Source: Bacteroidota bacterium (lineage in GTDB: Bacteria > Bacteroidota > Bacteroidia > Chitinophagales > Chitinophagaceae). From it: a stretch of 64,000 nt of DNA. The notes beneath the pieces were generated by a model that was not told the DNA's origin, did not search any database, and saw only the letters and a program-made list of their open reading frames with translations. Positions 7,672-17,743 of the stretch are shown here, piece by piece (positions within the stretch are counted from its first letter, which is position 1; each line of letters opens with the position of its first letter). The stretch spans positions 1 to 64,000 of the forward strand of contig CANGFA010000009.1 in assembly GCA_947453145.1 (NCBI GenBank), given 5' to 3'. Position numbers and translations under genes: made by a program.

Positions 7672-9519
7672 ATGAGCGACGAAATTAAACACGAATGTGG
7701 CCTAGCTTATATTCGACTTAGAAAACCATTTTCGTATTACTTACAAAAAAGAGGTTCGGTAACTTATGGTTTGAATAAGTTATACCTCCTGATGGAAAAA
7801 CAGCATAACCGCGGACAGGACGGCGCCGGTTTGGCAACTTTAAAATTAAATATTGAAGCAGGCAATCCTTTTTTGTATAGGCAAAGAAGCAACGCTCCAC
7901 AACCCATTGCTGACTTATTTTACAAAATAGGATTGGAAATTCAGGAACTAGAAAAATTCCAACCCGATATTACTAAGCATCCAGGATTGATGAAAGGGCA
8001 TTTACCTTTTATGGGTGAGATTTTATTGGGCCATTTACGTTATGGCACACAGGGTAAAAACAATGTGGAATTTTGCCACCCCTTTTTAAAGAAGGATCTA
8101 GTACCTGGGAAAAATATTGCTTTAGCTGGAAACTTCAACTTGGTTAATACCGACGAATTATTTCAAAATATTGGATTTGACCCAGGTCCATTTGAAAAAC
8201 AAAGCGACTTGGCAGCGATGATGGAAGTGATTCATCATTTCCTTGTAAAAGAAGAAGCTTTAAATCCCAATGCACCCAATATTGTAAATGTATTAAAACA
8301 AGCAGCGCCTTTATTTGACGGCGGTTTTACCATTGGTGGCTTAATAGGCAATGGGTATAGTTTTATTATGCGTGATGCCAATGGCATACGCCCAGCTTAT
8401 TATTATATAGATGGCGAAGTAATTGTGGCTGCAAGTGAACGCGCTTCCATTAGAACCACTTTTAATGTTGGCGAGAATGAAGTTTTAGAACTCATGCCAG
8501 GTTCTGCTTTAATTGTAGACGACAAAGGTGACTTTAAAATTGAGCAAATCATTGAACCTAAAGAAAGAAGAGCTTGTTCTTTTGAACGCATTTATTTTTC
8601 ACGCGGTAGTGATGAAAAAATATACAGAGAGCGTATTGCTTTAGGAAATCATTTAAGTAAAATTGTTTTAGATAGAATTGAGAAGGATCTAAAAAATACT
8701 ATCTTCTCTTATATCCCCAATACGGCCGAAGTTGCTTTTTATGGACTTGTTAAAGGCATGGAACAATACCTTAACAAAATTAAGGTAGAGCGTATTTTAA
8801 GCTGGGGTAAAGATGTAGACGCTGAGCGTTTAGAAGAAATGGTGAATCGAAAAATTCGTCAAGAAAAAATTGCCATTAAGGATGTAAAGTTAAGAACCTT
8901 TATCACAGCGGATGCTAACCGCAATGAAATGGTGCAACACGTTTACGACATTACTTATGGAACGGTGAAAAAAAACGAGGATACCTTAGTGGTGATTGAT
9001 GATAGTATTGTTAGAGGTACTACACTAAAAGAGAGTATTATAAGAATGTTATCTCGTTTATCCCCTAAAAAAATAATTGTAGTTTCTTCTGCTCCACAAA
9101 TTAGATACCCCGATTGTTATGGTATTGATATGAGTAAGATGGGCGATTTTATTGCGTTTAAAGCGGCCATTGCTTTGTTAGAAGAAAGGGACATGAAAAA
9201 CGTGATAGACGAAACCTATAACAAAATAAAGGAGTTAGAAGCGGCAGGTAATTTACATACAGAGAATGTAGTAAGACAGTTGTATAAGCCGTTCACGCCC
9301 GAAGAAATTTCGGATAAAATTGCGCAGTTAATTACCCCTAGCAATGTACATATTCCCGTTGAAGTCATTTATCAAACCATTGAGGATTTGCATGAATGTT
9401 GCCCTACCAATACCGGAGACTGGTATTTCACAGGAAATTATCCAACTCCAGGCGGCAATAAAGTTTGTAATAAAGCTTTTGTAAATTATGTCGAAGGCAA
9501 TAATGTTCGTGGATACTAA
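7672..9519 (+). CDS. PurF-family amidophosphoribosyltransferase (long form)
   Basis: A 615-residue class-II glutamine amidotransferase joined to a phosphoribosyltransferase domain. Cys9 in HECGLAYI is the expected N-terminal nucleophile, which implies removal of eight residues as in propeptide-bearing PurF. KQHNRGQDGAG and LGHLRYGTQG are amidotransferase motifs; VVIDDSIVRGTT (about residue 440) is the PRPP loop. Scattered cysteines (RRACSFE, YPDCYGID, HECCPTN, NKVCNK) could hold an Fe-S cluster as in the Bacillus enzyme. PurF makes phosphoribosylamine in purine synthesis. At over 600 residues it is longer than canonical PurF (about 470-500) and belongs to a long Bacteroidota form that often coexists with a short PurF, so the exact role is uncertain. 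Confidence 0.8.
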   Translation: MSDEIKHECGLAYIRLRKPFSYYLQKRGSVTYGLNKLYLLMEKQHNRGQDGAGLATLKLNIEAGNPFLYRQRSNAPQPIADLFYKIGLEIQELEKFQPDITKHPGLMKGHLPFMGEILLGHLRYGTQGKNNVEFCHPFLKKDLVPGKNIALAGNFNLVNTDELFQNIGFDPGPFEKQSDLAAMMEVIHHFLVKEEALNPNAPNIVNVLKQAAPLFDGGFTIGGLIGNGYSFIMRDANGIRPAYYYIDGEVIVAASERASIRTTFNVGENEVLELMPGSALIVDDKGDFKIEQIIEPKERRACSFERIYFSRGSDEKIYRERIALGNHLSKIVLDRIEKDLKNTIFSYIPNTAEVAFYGLVKGMEQYLNKIKVERILSWGKDVDAERLEEMVNRKIRQEKIAIKDVKLRTFITADANRNEMVQHVYDITYGTVKKNEDTLVVIDDSIVRGTTLKESIIRMLSRLSPKKIIVVSSAPQIRYPDCYGIDMSKMGDFIAFKAAIALLEERDMKNVIDETYNKIKELEAAGNLHTENVVRQLYKPFTPEEISDKIAQLITPSNVHIPVEVIYQTIEDLHECCPTNTGDWYFTGNYPTPGGNKVCNKAFVNYVEGNNVRGY

Positions 9520-9527
9520 TCCGAAAT

Positions 9528-10592
9528 TTATACTCTATAGCAAATTGCATTAATATTCATACCCGCACCTACGGAGGCAAAAATTACAATATCCCCTTTG
9601 TGTAATTGATGTTCAGGATACTTGCCATGTTTTACCATGTCATATAAAGTAGGAATGGTAGCTACCGAACTATTACCTAAGTCATGAATGCTCATAGGCA
9701 TAATATTTGCAGGTACTTCTCTGGTTCCATATAATTTATATAGTGCCTTAATAAACCCTTCGTCCATTTTTTCATTTGCTTGATGCAAGAAAAACTTTTT
9801 CACATCTTTAATATCTACGCCGGCTTTTTCGATACATTCTTTCATGGCAATAGGCACATTTTTAATAGCATATTCATAAACTTTGCGCCCCTTCATTTTA
9901 ATGTATCTTGTTTCTTCTTCTCCTTCGGGATGATAAGACTTGCCTAAATATAAAAAGTAGGCTTCATCATTACAATGACTTTGTACACTTGCAGCTAGTA
10001 TACCACTATCTGTAAAAGGGTCTCCTTCTACAATACAAGCGCCTGCACCATCACTAAAAATCATACTGTCTCTGTCATGCGGATCCACTACACGACTTAA
10101 TGTCTCTGCACCAATTACTAAACATCGTTTAGCCATACCAGATTTAATAAAAGCGTCAGCCTGAATGACTCCTTGAATCCATCCTGGGCATCCAAATAAA
10201 ATATCATACGCAACGCAATTAGGATTGCGAATGTCTAGTTGATTTTTTACACGAGAAGCAATGGCCGGAATGGTGTCAGTTTGAATAGTTCCTGGAAGTA
10301 CGTTGCCAAAATTATGGGCAACAATTATTTGATCAATGGTTTCAGGATCAATGCCAGCATCCTGTATAGCCAATTTAGCTGCTTCGGTTGCCATTTCGGA
10401 GGTATTCATTTCTTTACCTGCATACCTTCTTTCATAGATACCTGTAATATCTTTGAATTTTTCTACTATCTCTTCATTGGGTGTTGGAATCAGTTCCCCG
10501 TTTTCCCCATAAAAGGTATTGCCAATAAAATCCTTATTGGTTTTGATAGTATTGGGGATATAACTACCTGTTCCGGTAATAATAGTAGCCAT
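9528..10592 (-). CDS. 3-oxoacyl-ACP synthase III-like thiolase (KAS III family)
   Basis: A 354-residue condensing enzyme with the KAS III triad: Cys135 in LFGCPGWIQG, His270 in FFLHQANEK and Asn307 in DLGNSSVATIP. The GxGSYIPN start and the AHNFGNVLPG strand also fit. FabH condenses acetyl-CoA with malonyl-ACP to begin fatty acid synthesis. This protein carries an insert near residues 25-45 and lies last in an apparent operon behind kdsD and manC rather than with fab genes, so a specialised role in making an envelope or secondary acyl chain is equally possible. It converges on the PurF-like gene with eight bases between stops. Confidence 0.85.
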   Translation of the reverse strand: MATIITGTGSYIPNTIKTNKDFIGNTFYGENGELIPTPNEEIVEKFKDITGIYERRYAGKEMNTSEMATEAAKLAIQDAGIDPETIDQIIVAHNFGNVLPGTIQTDTIPAIASRVKNQLDIRNPNCVAYDILFGCPGWIQGVIQADAFIKSGMAKRCLVIGAETLSRVVDPHDRDSMIFSDGAGACIVEGDPFTDSGILAASVQSHCNDEAYFLYLGKSYHPEGEEETRYIKMKGRKVYEYAIKNVPIAMKECIEKAGVDIKDVKKFFLHQANEKMDEGFIKALYKLYGTREVPANIMPMSIHDLGNSSVATIPTLYDMVKHGKYPEHQLHKGDIVIFASVGAGMNINAICYRV

Positions 10593-10650
10593 AGGGGAAA
10601 TCTTTGAATTAAAGCAATCGTTGTAATCTAAGTTACGAATTATACATTAA

Positions 10651-11745
10651 TTAAATGTATTTATCGCCTTTATTCCTTTTTACTTCGGCAACATATTCTT
10701 TAATAGACTGCTCTTGTTCTTTACTACAAATAAGTAAGACATCCTTGGTATCTACGACAATAAAATCATCTAATCCTTGTACGACTACCAATTTGTCTTT
10801 AGGTGCTTTAATCATACATTTAGTTGCATCAATCACCACAACATTATCAGAAGCAACTGCATTGCCTAAATAATCTTTCTCCATATTTTCATAGGCACTA
10901 TTCCAGGTCCCTAAGTCGCTCCATCCAAATGAAGAAGGCAATACATATACGTTATCCGCTTTTTCCATCACCGCAATGTCAATTGAAATATTGGTGCACT
11001 GAGGATAAATTTTTAAAATGGAGGCTCTTTCCTTTTCGGTATTAAAATTTTCTTTTTCTTGATCAAACAACTCGTACATTTCTGGTTGCAATTTTTCAAA
11101 GGCAGTTAAAATGGTTGTTGCTTTCCAAGCAAAAATGCCCGCGTTCCATAAAAAATCACCGCTATCCAAAAAGGATTGTGCGATGGCTAAATCTGGTTTT
11201 TCGGTAAAAGTTTTTACTTTATAAACTCCCTTTGTTACTTCTAATCCTTCATATTGAATGTAACCATATCCCGTATTGGGATTGGTAGGCTTAATTCCTA
11301 ATGTAACCAAGGCTTTGATATTGGAGACAAAGTCCAAGGCGTTTTCAACTATTTTTTGAAAATTTCCTTCCTCTAAAATTAAATGATCGCTAGGGGCTAC
11401 TACAAAAGTTGCTTCAGGATCCTTTAAAGCCAACTTAAAAGAAATGTATGCAATACAAGGTGCTGTATTTTTACGACTCGGCTCTGCTAAAATATTTTCA
11501 ACAGGCAAGTTGGGTAATTGCTCCTTTACAATAGCAACATATTCCTCCGAAGTGACAATATATATATTATCAATAGGAATAAATTTTGCGTATCGCTCAA
11601 AGGTCCATTGTATTAATGTTTTGCCGGTGTTTAATACATCTAAAAATTGTTTTGGATAAGCTGTTCTGCTCATTGGCCAAAACCGGCTTCCTATTCCGCC
11701 CGCCATTATGGCTACATAATGATGTTTATTATTCATCCCTTTCAT
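10651..11745 (-). CDS. manC: mannose-1-phosphate guanylyltransferase
   Basis: A 364-residue nucleotidyltransferase that makes GDP-mannose from mannose-1-phosphate and GTP for glycan synthesis. It has the pyrophosphorylase signature AGGIGSRFWPMSR followed by YPKQFLDV, the VAPSDHLI motif and FTEKPD. The length indicates the single-function enzyme without the C-terminal isomerase domain of type-II proteins. Two starts, ATG 11745 and ATG 11736, are both plausible; with the first, only eight bases separate it from the kdsD stop. It lies in an operon with kdsD upstream and the KAS III gene 58 bases downstream, which points to lipopolysaccharide or capsule precursor supply. Confidence 0.9.
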   Translation of the reverse strand: MKGMNNKHHYVAIMAGGIGSRFWPMSRTAYPKQFLDVLNTGKTLIQWTFERYAKFIPIDNIYIVTSEEYVAIVKEQLPNLPVENILAEPSRKNTAPCIAYISFKLALKDPEATFVVAPSDHLILEEGNFQKIVENALDFVSNIKALVTLGIKPTNPNTGYGYIQYEGLEVTKGVYKVKTFTEKPDLAIAQSFLDSGDFLWNAGIFAWKATTILTAFEKLQPEMYELFDQEKENFNTEKERASILKIYPQCTNISIDIAVMEKADNVYVLPSSFGWSDLGTWNSAYENMEKDYLGNAVASDNVVVIDATKCMIKAPKDKLVVVQGLDDFIVVDTKDVLLICSKEQEQSIKEYVAEVKRNKGDKYI

Positions 11746-11753
11746 TCGTTTAA

Positions 11754-12716
11754 TTATAAAATGCCCTCTCTCATTAAATCGTGCATATGTATCATCCCAA
11801 TATATTTTGTCCCGTCAGCAACAATAATTTGACTAATGTCTTTTTCTTGCATCAATGCCAATGCATTTACAGCTAGCTCATTGGATGCAATGGTAATAGG
11901 TGTTTTATGAAGTATATCAATTGCTTTTAATGCTTGTATACTGGTATGCTCCTCCAGCATTCTTCTTATATCACCATCCGTTATAATTCCTACTACATTA
12001 TTTTGATCATCCACAACGGCAGTAGCACCTAATCGATTTTTAGAAATGGTATGAATCACTTCCTTTAAACTAGTAGCATTTAGCACACTGGGTTTGGGGT
12101 TGTTGTTGGCCATTTGTCCAACGGTTAAAGTTAAACGCTTACCTAAATTTCCGCCGGGATGATATTTTGCAAAATCATTGGCATTAAAATTATTTAGTTC
12201 CATTAAACAAACTGCAATTAAGTCGCCCATGACCATTTGAGCAGTGGTGGAAGAAGTAGGCGCTAAATTATTAACGCAAGCTTCTTTTTCGACAGTGGTA
12301 TTTAAAACCCATTTGGATTGTTTTGCTAAATAACTATCCGTATTGCCAACCATTCCAATTAAAGTATTACCAAAGTGGTTTACTAGGTCAACTAAATTTT
12401 TTATTTCTGGACTTTCACCACTTTTGCTAATAATTAAAATTAAGTCGTCGGGTGTGATCATGCCAGAATCGCCATGAATTGCTTCGGCAGCATGTAAAAA
12501 AATTGAGGGGGTCCCTGTTGAATTACAAGTGGCAACTATTTTTTGTGCGATAATGGCACTTTTGCCAATACCACTTACAATAAATCGGCCCTTGGAATTA
12601 TGAATTGCATGAACCGCTTCTTCAAAAGATTGGTCTATAAAATTGGATAATCCATTGATAGCCTCTAATTCTATTTGTAACGTTTTATTGGCGATGGACT
12701 GGATGCTATTTGTCAT
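11754..12716 (-). CDS. kdsD: arabinose-5-phosphate isomerase (KpsF/GutQ family)
   Basis: Interconverts ribulose-5-phosphate and arabinose-5-phosphate, the first step of Kdo synthesis for lipopolysaccharide. The 320-residue protein has an N-terminal SIS domain (GIGKSAIIAQKIVATCNS; FLHAAEAIHGDSGM; ISKSGESPEI) and a pair of C-terminal CBS domains (GATAVVDDQNNVVGIITDGD; ISQIIVADGTKYIG). I start it at ATG 12716 (MTNSIQS). The frame opens seven codons earlier at a TTG (12737), but that triplet is part of a TAACTTTG -7 promoter box. It is first in the envelope operon and divergent from recQ. Confidence 0.9.
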   Translation of the reverse strand: MTNSIQSIANKTLQIELEAINGLSNFIDQSFEEAVHAIHNSKGRFIVSGIGKSAIIAQKIVATCNSTGTPSIFLHAAEAIHGDSGMITPDDLILIISKSGESPEIKNLVDLVNHFGNTLIGMVGNTDSYLAKQSKWVLNTTVEKEACVNNLAPTSSTTAQMVMGDLIAVCLMELNNFNANDFAKYHPGGNLGKRLTLTVGQMANNNPKPSVLNATSLKEVIHTISKNRLGATAVVDDQNNVVGIITDGDIRRMLEEHTSIQALKAIDILHKTPITIASNELAVNALALMQEKDISQIIVADGTKYIGMIHMHDLMREGIL

Positions 12717-12734
12717 ATGCGTATTAACGAGTGA

Positions 12735-12742
12735 CAAAGTTA
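12735..12742 (-). promoter_or_regulatory. -7 promoter box of the kdsD operon
   Basis: The minus strand reads TAACTTTG here, a perfect TAnnTTTG. I found no TTTG at the usual 20-base spacing, so only the -7 half is supported. It predicts a leader of roughly 14 bases to ATG 12716. Confidence 0.4.
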
Positions 12743-12894
12743 ATGTTTCATCCCCTTAGATACCCTAATTATAAGAAAACCTTAAAAAAAAGGTTTTTAA
12801 AAAATAGGCGTGGGGAATGAACATTTCTTTAGTTATTTTCGTTAACTTATTACTCCCAATTTTATAGAAACAGTTGATTTTAAGATATTTATAG

Positions 12895-15153
12895 ATGTCC
12901 AAAGCGAAAAAAGCAAGCCCAAAAGCCAATAATAACCCTACCATGGATAACACTTTTGATAAAAAAGAGGTGCTAATTGCATTGGAGCAACATTTTGGGT
13001 TTAAGGAATTTAAAGGAACTCAGGAAAAAGCCATCATGTCTCTTTTAAGTGGCAGGGATACCTTTGTTATTATGCCTACTGGAGGCGGAAAAAGTTTATG
13101 TTATCAGTTGCCCGCTTTAATGTTACCTGGTTGCGCCATTGTGGTTTCTCCCTTAATTGCCCTTATGAAAAACCAGGTTGATTTGGTAAGAGGCTATAGT
13201 GAAAAAGATGATGTCGCTCATTTTCTAAATTCTTCTTTGAATAAAGGACAAATTAAGGAAGTAAAGTCCGACTTATTATCTGGCAAAACAAAGTTATTAT
13301 ATGTAGCGCCCGAGACCTTAACCAAGCAAGAAAATTTAGATTTTTTTAGCGACTTAAAAATTTCCTTTTTTGCAGTGGATGAAGCGCATTGTATTTCGGA
13401 ATGGGGTCATGATTTTAGACCAGAATACCGAAGGTTAAAAGAAATGATGGAGGAGATTAACAATGGGGTTCCAATTGTAGCTTTAACTGCAACTGCAACG
13501 CCTAAAGTGCAATCTGATATTGTAAAAAATCTTTCTCTTCGTGAGCCTGAAATTTTAATCTCTTCCTTTAATCGTGCTAATTTATACTACGAGGTTCAAC
13601 CAAAAGTAAAGAAAGAAACTACTGTAAAAAGTATTGTAAAATATATTACAGGTCATAAAGGAAAGAGTGGTATTATTTATACACTAAACCGTAAAACTAC
13701 CGAGGAATTAGCAGAAGTATTAATTGCTAATAATATTAAAGCGGTTGCTTATCATGCAGGCTTAGATCAAAAACTAAGAGCCGATAGGCAGGATCAATTT
13801 TTAAACGAAGATGTTCAGGTAATTGTTGCTACCATTGCTTTTGGAATGGGTATAGATAAGCCAGACATTCGATTTGTAATCCATTACAATATCCCTAAGT
13901 CCATTGAAAATTATTATCAAGAAACTGGTAGAGCAGGACGAGATGGATTAGAAGGGAATTGCATTTTATATTATTCACACGCCGACGTAACAAAGCTTGA
14001 ACATTTTTTAAGAGACAAGCCTTTGAGTGAAAGAGAAGTGGGTGCGCAACTCATAGATGAGACGGTTGCTTTTGCAGAAAGCGGTGTATGTAGACGGAGA
14101 AGTTTATTGCATTATTTTGGAGAGGATTGGGAGGATAAAAATTGCGGCAACTGCGATAACTGTTTGCAACCTAAAGAAAGCATCGAAGCAAAAAAGCAGT
14201 TGGTTGCTTTATTGCAAGTGATAAAAGCCTTAGATGAAAGGTTTGTTGCAGATTATGTAGTGCAAATTTTAAAAGGGGAGTATACGCCGCAGATTGGGTT
14301 ATATCGTCATGAAAAACTTGCTGTTTTTGGAATTGGGAAAGATCAGGATGCTTTGTTTTGGAATAGTTTGGTAAGACAAGCTATGCTAGAGCAAATGATT
14401 CAAAAGGATATCGAAGAGTATGGACTTTTAAAATTGACTCCCAAAGGGGAGAAGTTTATCAAAAAGCCAATAAGCTTTAAGATTGTTTTAAATCATGTAT
14501 TTGATGATGCCAATGCAGACGATGAGGAGGCTGAAACAGGTGCAACAGGAATTGCAACAACGGATGAGCCTTTGTTTGAAATGCTTAAAGAAATACGCCA
14601 AGTAGAAGCCAAAAAAAGGAAGCTTCCGCCATTTGTCATCTTCTTGGAAACTTCATTACAAGATATGGCAACGCTTTATCCAACCACTTTAGAGGAGTTA
14701 GAAAGATGCCAAGGAGTGAGCAAGGGTAAGGCTATCAAATATGGCAAACCATTTGTAGAATTGATTGACAAATACGTTACGGAAAATAATATTGAAAAGC
14801 CGGATGATTTTGTGATGAAATCGGTAGCGAATAAATCTAGCAATAAAATTTATATCATTCAAAATGTAGATAAGAAAATTTCTATTGAAACCATTGCCAA
14901 AAATAAAGATTTAAGAATAGATGAATTGCTAGAAGAGATGGAAACCATTGCAGCAAGTGGCACCAAATTAAATTTAGACTATGCCATTGATGAATGGCTA
15001 GATGAATATGATCAAGAGGAAATTCTTGAATATTTTAAAAATTGTGAAACTTCTTCCCTTCAAATCGCACAGCAGGAATTAAGCGATAATGATTATACCT
15101 GGGAACAACTAAAAATAATGCGCATTAAATTTTTAAGTGTAGTGGGGAATTAG
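12895..15153 (+). CDS. recQ: ATP-dependent DNA helicase RecQ
   Basis: A 752-residue 3'-5' DNA helicase acting in recombination and replication-fork repair. Motif I is MPTGGGKS (Lys66), motif II DEAH (about 162) followed by the RecQ aromatic loop [13 protein letters not shown], motif III ALTATAT, and motif [11 protein letters not shown]. The RQC zinc site is [17 protein letters not shown] (about 400-423), and an HRDC domain follows (about 559-625). The final 110 residues add a helical module ([21 protein letters not shown]) common in Bacteroidota RecQ. The stop overlaps that of the convergent DUF3089 gene by four bases. Confidence 0.96.
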   Translation: MSKAKKASPKANNNPTMDNTFDKKEVLIALEQHFGFKEFKGTQEKAIMSLLSGRDTFVIMPTGGGKSLCYQLPALMLPGCAIVVSPLIALMKNQVDLVRGYSEKDDVAHFLNSSLNKGQIKEVKSDLLSGKTKLLYVAPETLTKQENLDFFSDLKISFFAVDEAHCISEWGHDFRPEYRRLKEMMEEINNGVPIVALTATATPKVQSDIVKNLSLREPEILISSFNRANLYYEVQPKVKKETTVKSIVKYITGHKGKSGIIYTLNRKTTEELAEVLIANNIKAVAYHAGLDQKLRADRQDQFLNEDVQVIVATIAFGMGIDKPDIRFVIHYNIPKSIENYYQETGRAGRDGLEGNCILYYSHADVTKLEHFLRDKPLSEREVGAQLIDETVAFAESGVCRRRSLLHYFGEDWEDKNCGNCDNCLQPKESIEAKKQLVALLQVIKALDERFVADYVVQILKGEYTPQIGLYRHEKLAVFGIGKDQDALFWNSLVRQAMLEQMIQKDIEEYGLLKLTPKGEKFIKKPISFKIVLNHVFDDANADDEEAETGATGIATTDEPLFEMLKEIRQVEAKKRKLPPFVIFLETSLQDMATLYPTTLEELERCQGVSKGKAIKYGKPFVELIDKYVTENNIEKPDDFVMKSVANKSSNKIYIIQNVDKKISIETIAKNKDLRIDELLEEMETIAASGTKLNLDYAIDEWLDEYDQEEILEYFKNCETSSLQIAQQELSDNDYTWEQLKIMRIKFLSVVGN

Positions 15154-16220
15154 TGTAAGCTATTCATTGGTTTTTCCAAATCGTTGGGTTCTAAATATTG
15201 CAATACCCTTGTAGCCACATTGTCTCTGATACTACTATAATACAAGTTAAAATCGGCAATATGGTAGTTTTGTGTTCTAATTAGAACGTTGCCAAAAAAT
15301 CTTGGTTTGGGGGTCCATAATACACCATCATGATTAATAGCGCCTGCTACCTTTGGAATTAATTTATTAAAATTGTAAAGAAGGGATCCTTCGTTGGCTG
15401 TCCTTGCAACACTTGTATTTTCATTATTCCATGATAGCGGATTTGTAACAATGGAAGTAAATTTTTCTTTAGCAATAAAGGGGTCTTTATAACCTTGTTC
15501 ATACGTTCTCCATGCACAAATACATCCCGTTTGATTGGGTTTTTCACAAGCTTTAAGGTTGGTATAGGTTGCAGGATTCAATGCCATTCCTACTACGTAG
15601 GCAGCAACCAATTGCTTGCTAAGCGGCTTGCCGTCAAAATATTCTTTTAATAATCGAATCGCATGCGTAGATCCCTGACTATGAGATGCAATAATAATGG
15701 GTCTGCCATTGTTATTGTTTTTTAAATAGTATTCAAATGCATTTTTTACATCGGCGTAAGCCAAATCAAAAGCTGCAATTGCTTTTACAGTATCCTCCTT
15801 AGTGACTGGATAGTATGCATTTATATTTGCTTGTCGATACCTTGGAGCATATATTTTCCCTACTTCATTAAATACACTTGCTTGATATAAAATAGAAGAA
15901 TAGTCGGTATAGATATTAATTTTTACATCATTTAATGAAGCATTCCAACCTGCTGGCATTGTTTTATCTAAATAACTTGTTGGGTATACAAAAAAAACAT
16001 CTACTGCTTTTTTGGGAACCTCTTTTAATTCCATCACATTTTTGGGAGTACTATCAGAAGGATTTTTTTTATTTGGATGCGCGGCCCAGTAGTCTAAATT
16101 ACTATAATCCGGCACTTCATTTAATACCACTTTTTCATAAACGGGGGCATATTTAGAATAGTTGCTCTGAGAACAACTCGCCATGATGAGTATAGCTGCA
16201 AGGAGGGAAAAGGAGCGCAT
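15150..16220 (-). CDS. DUF3089 lipoprotein, predicted alpha/beta hydrolase
   Basis: A 356-residue protein with a lipoprotein signal peptide (LIMASC, lipid-modified Cys16), so probably anchored at the outer or inner membrane. The core has strand-turn motifs [13 protein letters not shown] and the nucleophile elbow [10 protein letters not shown] (Ser about 178), which is the G/A-x-S-x-G pattern of serine hydrolases and matches the DUF3089 family. CACW-like [12 protein letters not shown] and a late Asp/His region ([11 protein letters not shown]) complete the family pattern. Members resemble lipases or esterases, but no substrate is established. It converges on recQ and is divergent from the chromate transporter gene. 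Confidence 0.82.
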   Translation of the reverse strand: MRSFSLLAAILIMASCSQSNYSKYAPVYEKVVLNEVPDYSNLDYWAAHPNKKNPSDSTPKNVMELKEVPKKAVDVFFVYPTSYLDKTMPAGWNASLNDVKINIYTDYSSILYQASVFNEVGKIYAPRYRQANINAYYPVTKEDTVKAIAAFDLAYADVKNAFEYYLKNNNNGRPIIIASHSQGSTHAIRLLKEYFDGKPLSKQLVAAYVVGMALNPATYTNLKACEKPNQTGCICAWRTYEQGYKDPFIAKEKFTSIVTNPLSWNNENTSVARTANEGSLLYNFNKLIPKVAGAINHDGVLWTPKPRFFGNVLIRTQNYHIADFNLYYSSIRDNVATRVLQYLEPNDLEKPMNSLH

Positions 16221-16332
16221 AATAGACTTGGTTTATGTTGTAAAGTTATAAAAAAATTAAGCGAAGTAGGTCTAAATTGGATAGTAGGCAAATAATCCAT
16301 AAATTATTTTAATTTTAGCGTACTCAAAATCA

Positions 16333-17595
16333 ATGACATTCAAACATTACATATCATTTTTGAAAGATGTGCTACTGCATAGCATCACTTCCTTTGGCGG
16401 TCCTCAAGCTAATCTAGGTTTGTTGCAATCTAGGTTTGTGAACAAGCGCAAGGATTTGACCGACGAGGAATTAATGGAGTATAACGCACTTTGTCAATTG
16501 TTACCAGGCGCATCTGCTACCCAAAACATAGTATTAATTGGATTTAAAGTAGGTGGTTATACACTTGCAAGTTTGACACTTTTAGTTTGGATATTTCCTG
16601 CATGTACTTTTATGACCTTTATTGCGATTATGTATGACCGTCAAAATTTTTCTGCCGGCTTTTCTATGTTAGCTTATTTAAAACCAATGACCATTGCATT
16701 TATTTTGAGTGCTACCTTTTTGCTTTTTAAAAAATCGGTTTATAATCCCATTACCAAATGGATTTTTGTGGGGGCCTCCCTAGCCGTATTGGTGGGTTTT
16801 AAATCCCCTTGGACAATACCGGTAGTAATTATGCTTGCTGGCATCGCTACCAATTTTAGTAAAAAAAGAATTCCAGAAGTACCTATTCAAAAAACTAAAA
16901 TTAAAACAAGGGCTATTTTTATTTTTTTAATACTGTTTGTGGTGGCTGGATTTTTATCCGAAAAGGCAACGAGAAATAATTGGCCACATCAAAAAGTGTT
17001 TAATTTATTCGAAACTAATTATCGTTTTGGCACTTTTGTTTTTGGCGGTGGAGATGTTTTAATTCCATTAATGTATGAGCAGTATGTCACTAGACCTTCT
17101 TCTGACAAAATTATAAAAAGTAAAAGAGACGTTATCAAAATTTCGAGTGATGCATTTTTAACTGGAGCTGGAATCGTGAGAGCAGTACCAGGACCTGTTT
17201 GGTCGGTTGCTAGTTTTATGGGAGCACTAGCCGTGAATGATAAAAATTTATATTGGCAAATCATTGGTGCTTTCACAGCCACCCTTGGTGTTTTCTTACC
17301 CAGTTTTTTTATCGCATTGTTTGCTTTGCCTTTATGGCAAAATTTAAAAAAATACGCCATTGTACTCAGGTCTTTAGAAGGGATACACGCGGCTGTTGTA
17401 GGTATTATGTTAGGGGCAAGCTTTTATCTTTCTAAAGACTTAATCTCCTCTGTAAAGTTATTTTCTTGGCCCATCCTAACTTTAAATTTCGCTATCTTAA
17501 TCACCTGTACTTATTTATTGTACTTCAAAAAAATAGCCACCCATTGGTTGGTTCTGGCAGTGATTGCAATTGGGGGCCTAAGTTTATTGTTTTAG
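16333..17595 (+). CDS. chrA: chromate transporter (CHR family, two-domain form)
   Basis: A 420-residue polytopic inner-membrane protein with two homologous CHR halves. The first carries SFGGPQANLG and LCQLLPGASATQ; the second carries FGGGDVLIPLMYEQYV, AGIVRAVPGPVWSVASFMG. These FGG and PGP motifs define the chromate ion transporter family, which exports chromate or exchanges it with sulfate. The transported anion here is inferred from the family only; many CHR proteins are untested. The gene stands alone with no adjacent chromate reductase or regulator. Confidence 0.87.
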   Translation: MTFKHYISFLKDVLLHSITSFGGPQANLGLLQSRFVNKRKDLTDEELMEYNALCQLLPGASATQNIVLIGFKVGGYTLASLTLLVWIFPACTFMTFIAIMYDRQNFSAGFSMLAYLKPMTIAFILSATFLLFKKSVYNPITKWIFVGASLAVLVGFKSPWTIPVVIMLAGIATNFSKKRIPEVPIQKTKIKTRAIFIFLILFVVAGFLSEKATRNNWPHQKVFNLFETNYRFGTFVFGGGDVLIPLMYEQYVTRPSSDKIIKSKRDVIKISSDAFLTGAGIVRAVPGPVWSVASFMGALAVNDKNLYWQIIGAFTATLGVFLPSFFIALFALPLWQNLKKYAIVLRSLEGIHAAVVGIMLGASFYLSKDLISSVKLFSWPILTLNFAILITCTYLLYFKKIATHWLVLAVIAIGGLSLLF

Positions 17596-17743
17596 CAATA
17601 GTTGCATTTTATGCCTACCAGATAATTTTTTTATTTACATATTTTTTGATTTTGCATTTTTTAATTTTAAAAAGGTAAAAACCTGTTAATTTAATTCCAA
17701 TAAAACTAATTTTAGCAAATCCTTGCCTAATATTGCAACTGTA

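Noticed and set aside
10239-10607. 122-residue plus-strand frame opposite the KAS III gene
   Set aside because: It is antisense to a well-supported gene with catalytic residues and shows no recognisable domain.
12765-12953. 62-residue minus-strand frame with a hydrophobic N-terminus over the recQ start
   Set aside because: It is antisense to the recQ N-terminus and crosses the divergent promoter region; its hydrophobic part is the reverse reading of AT-rich coding sequence.
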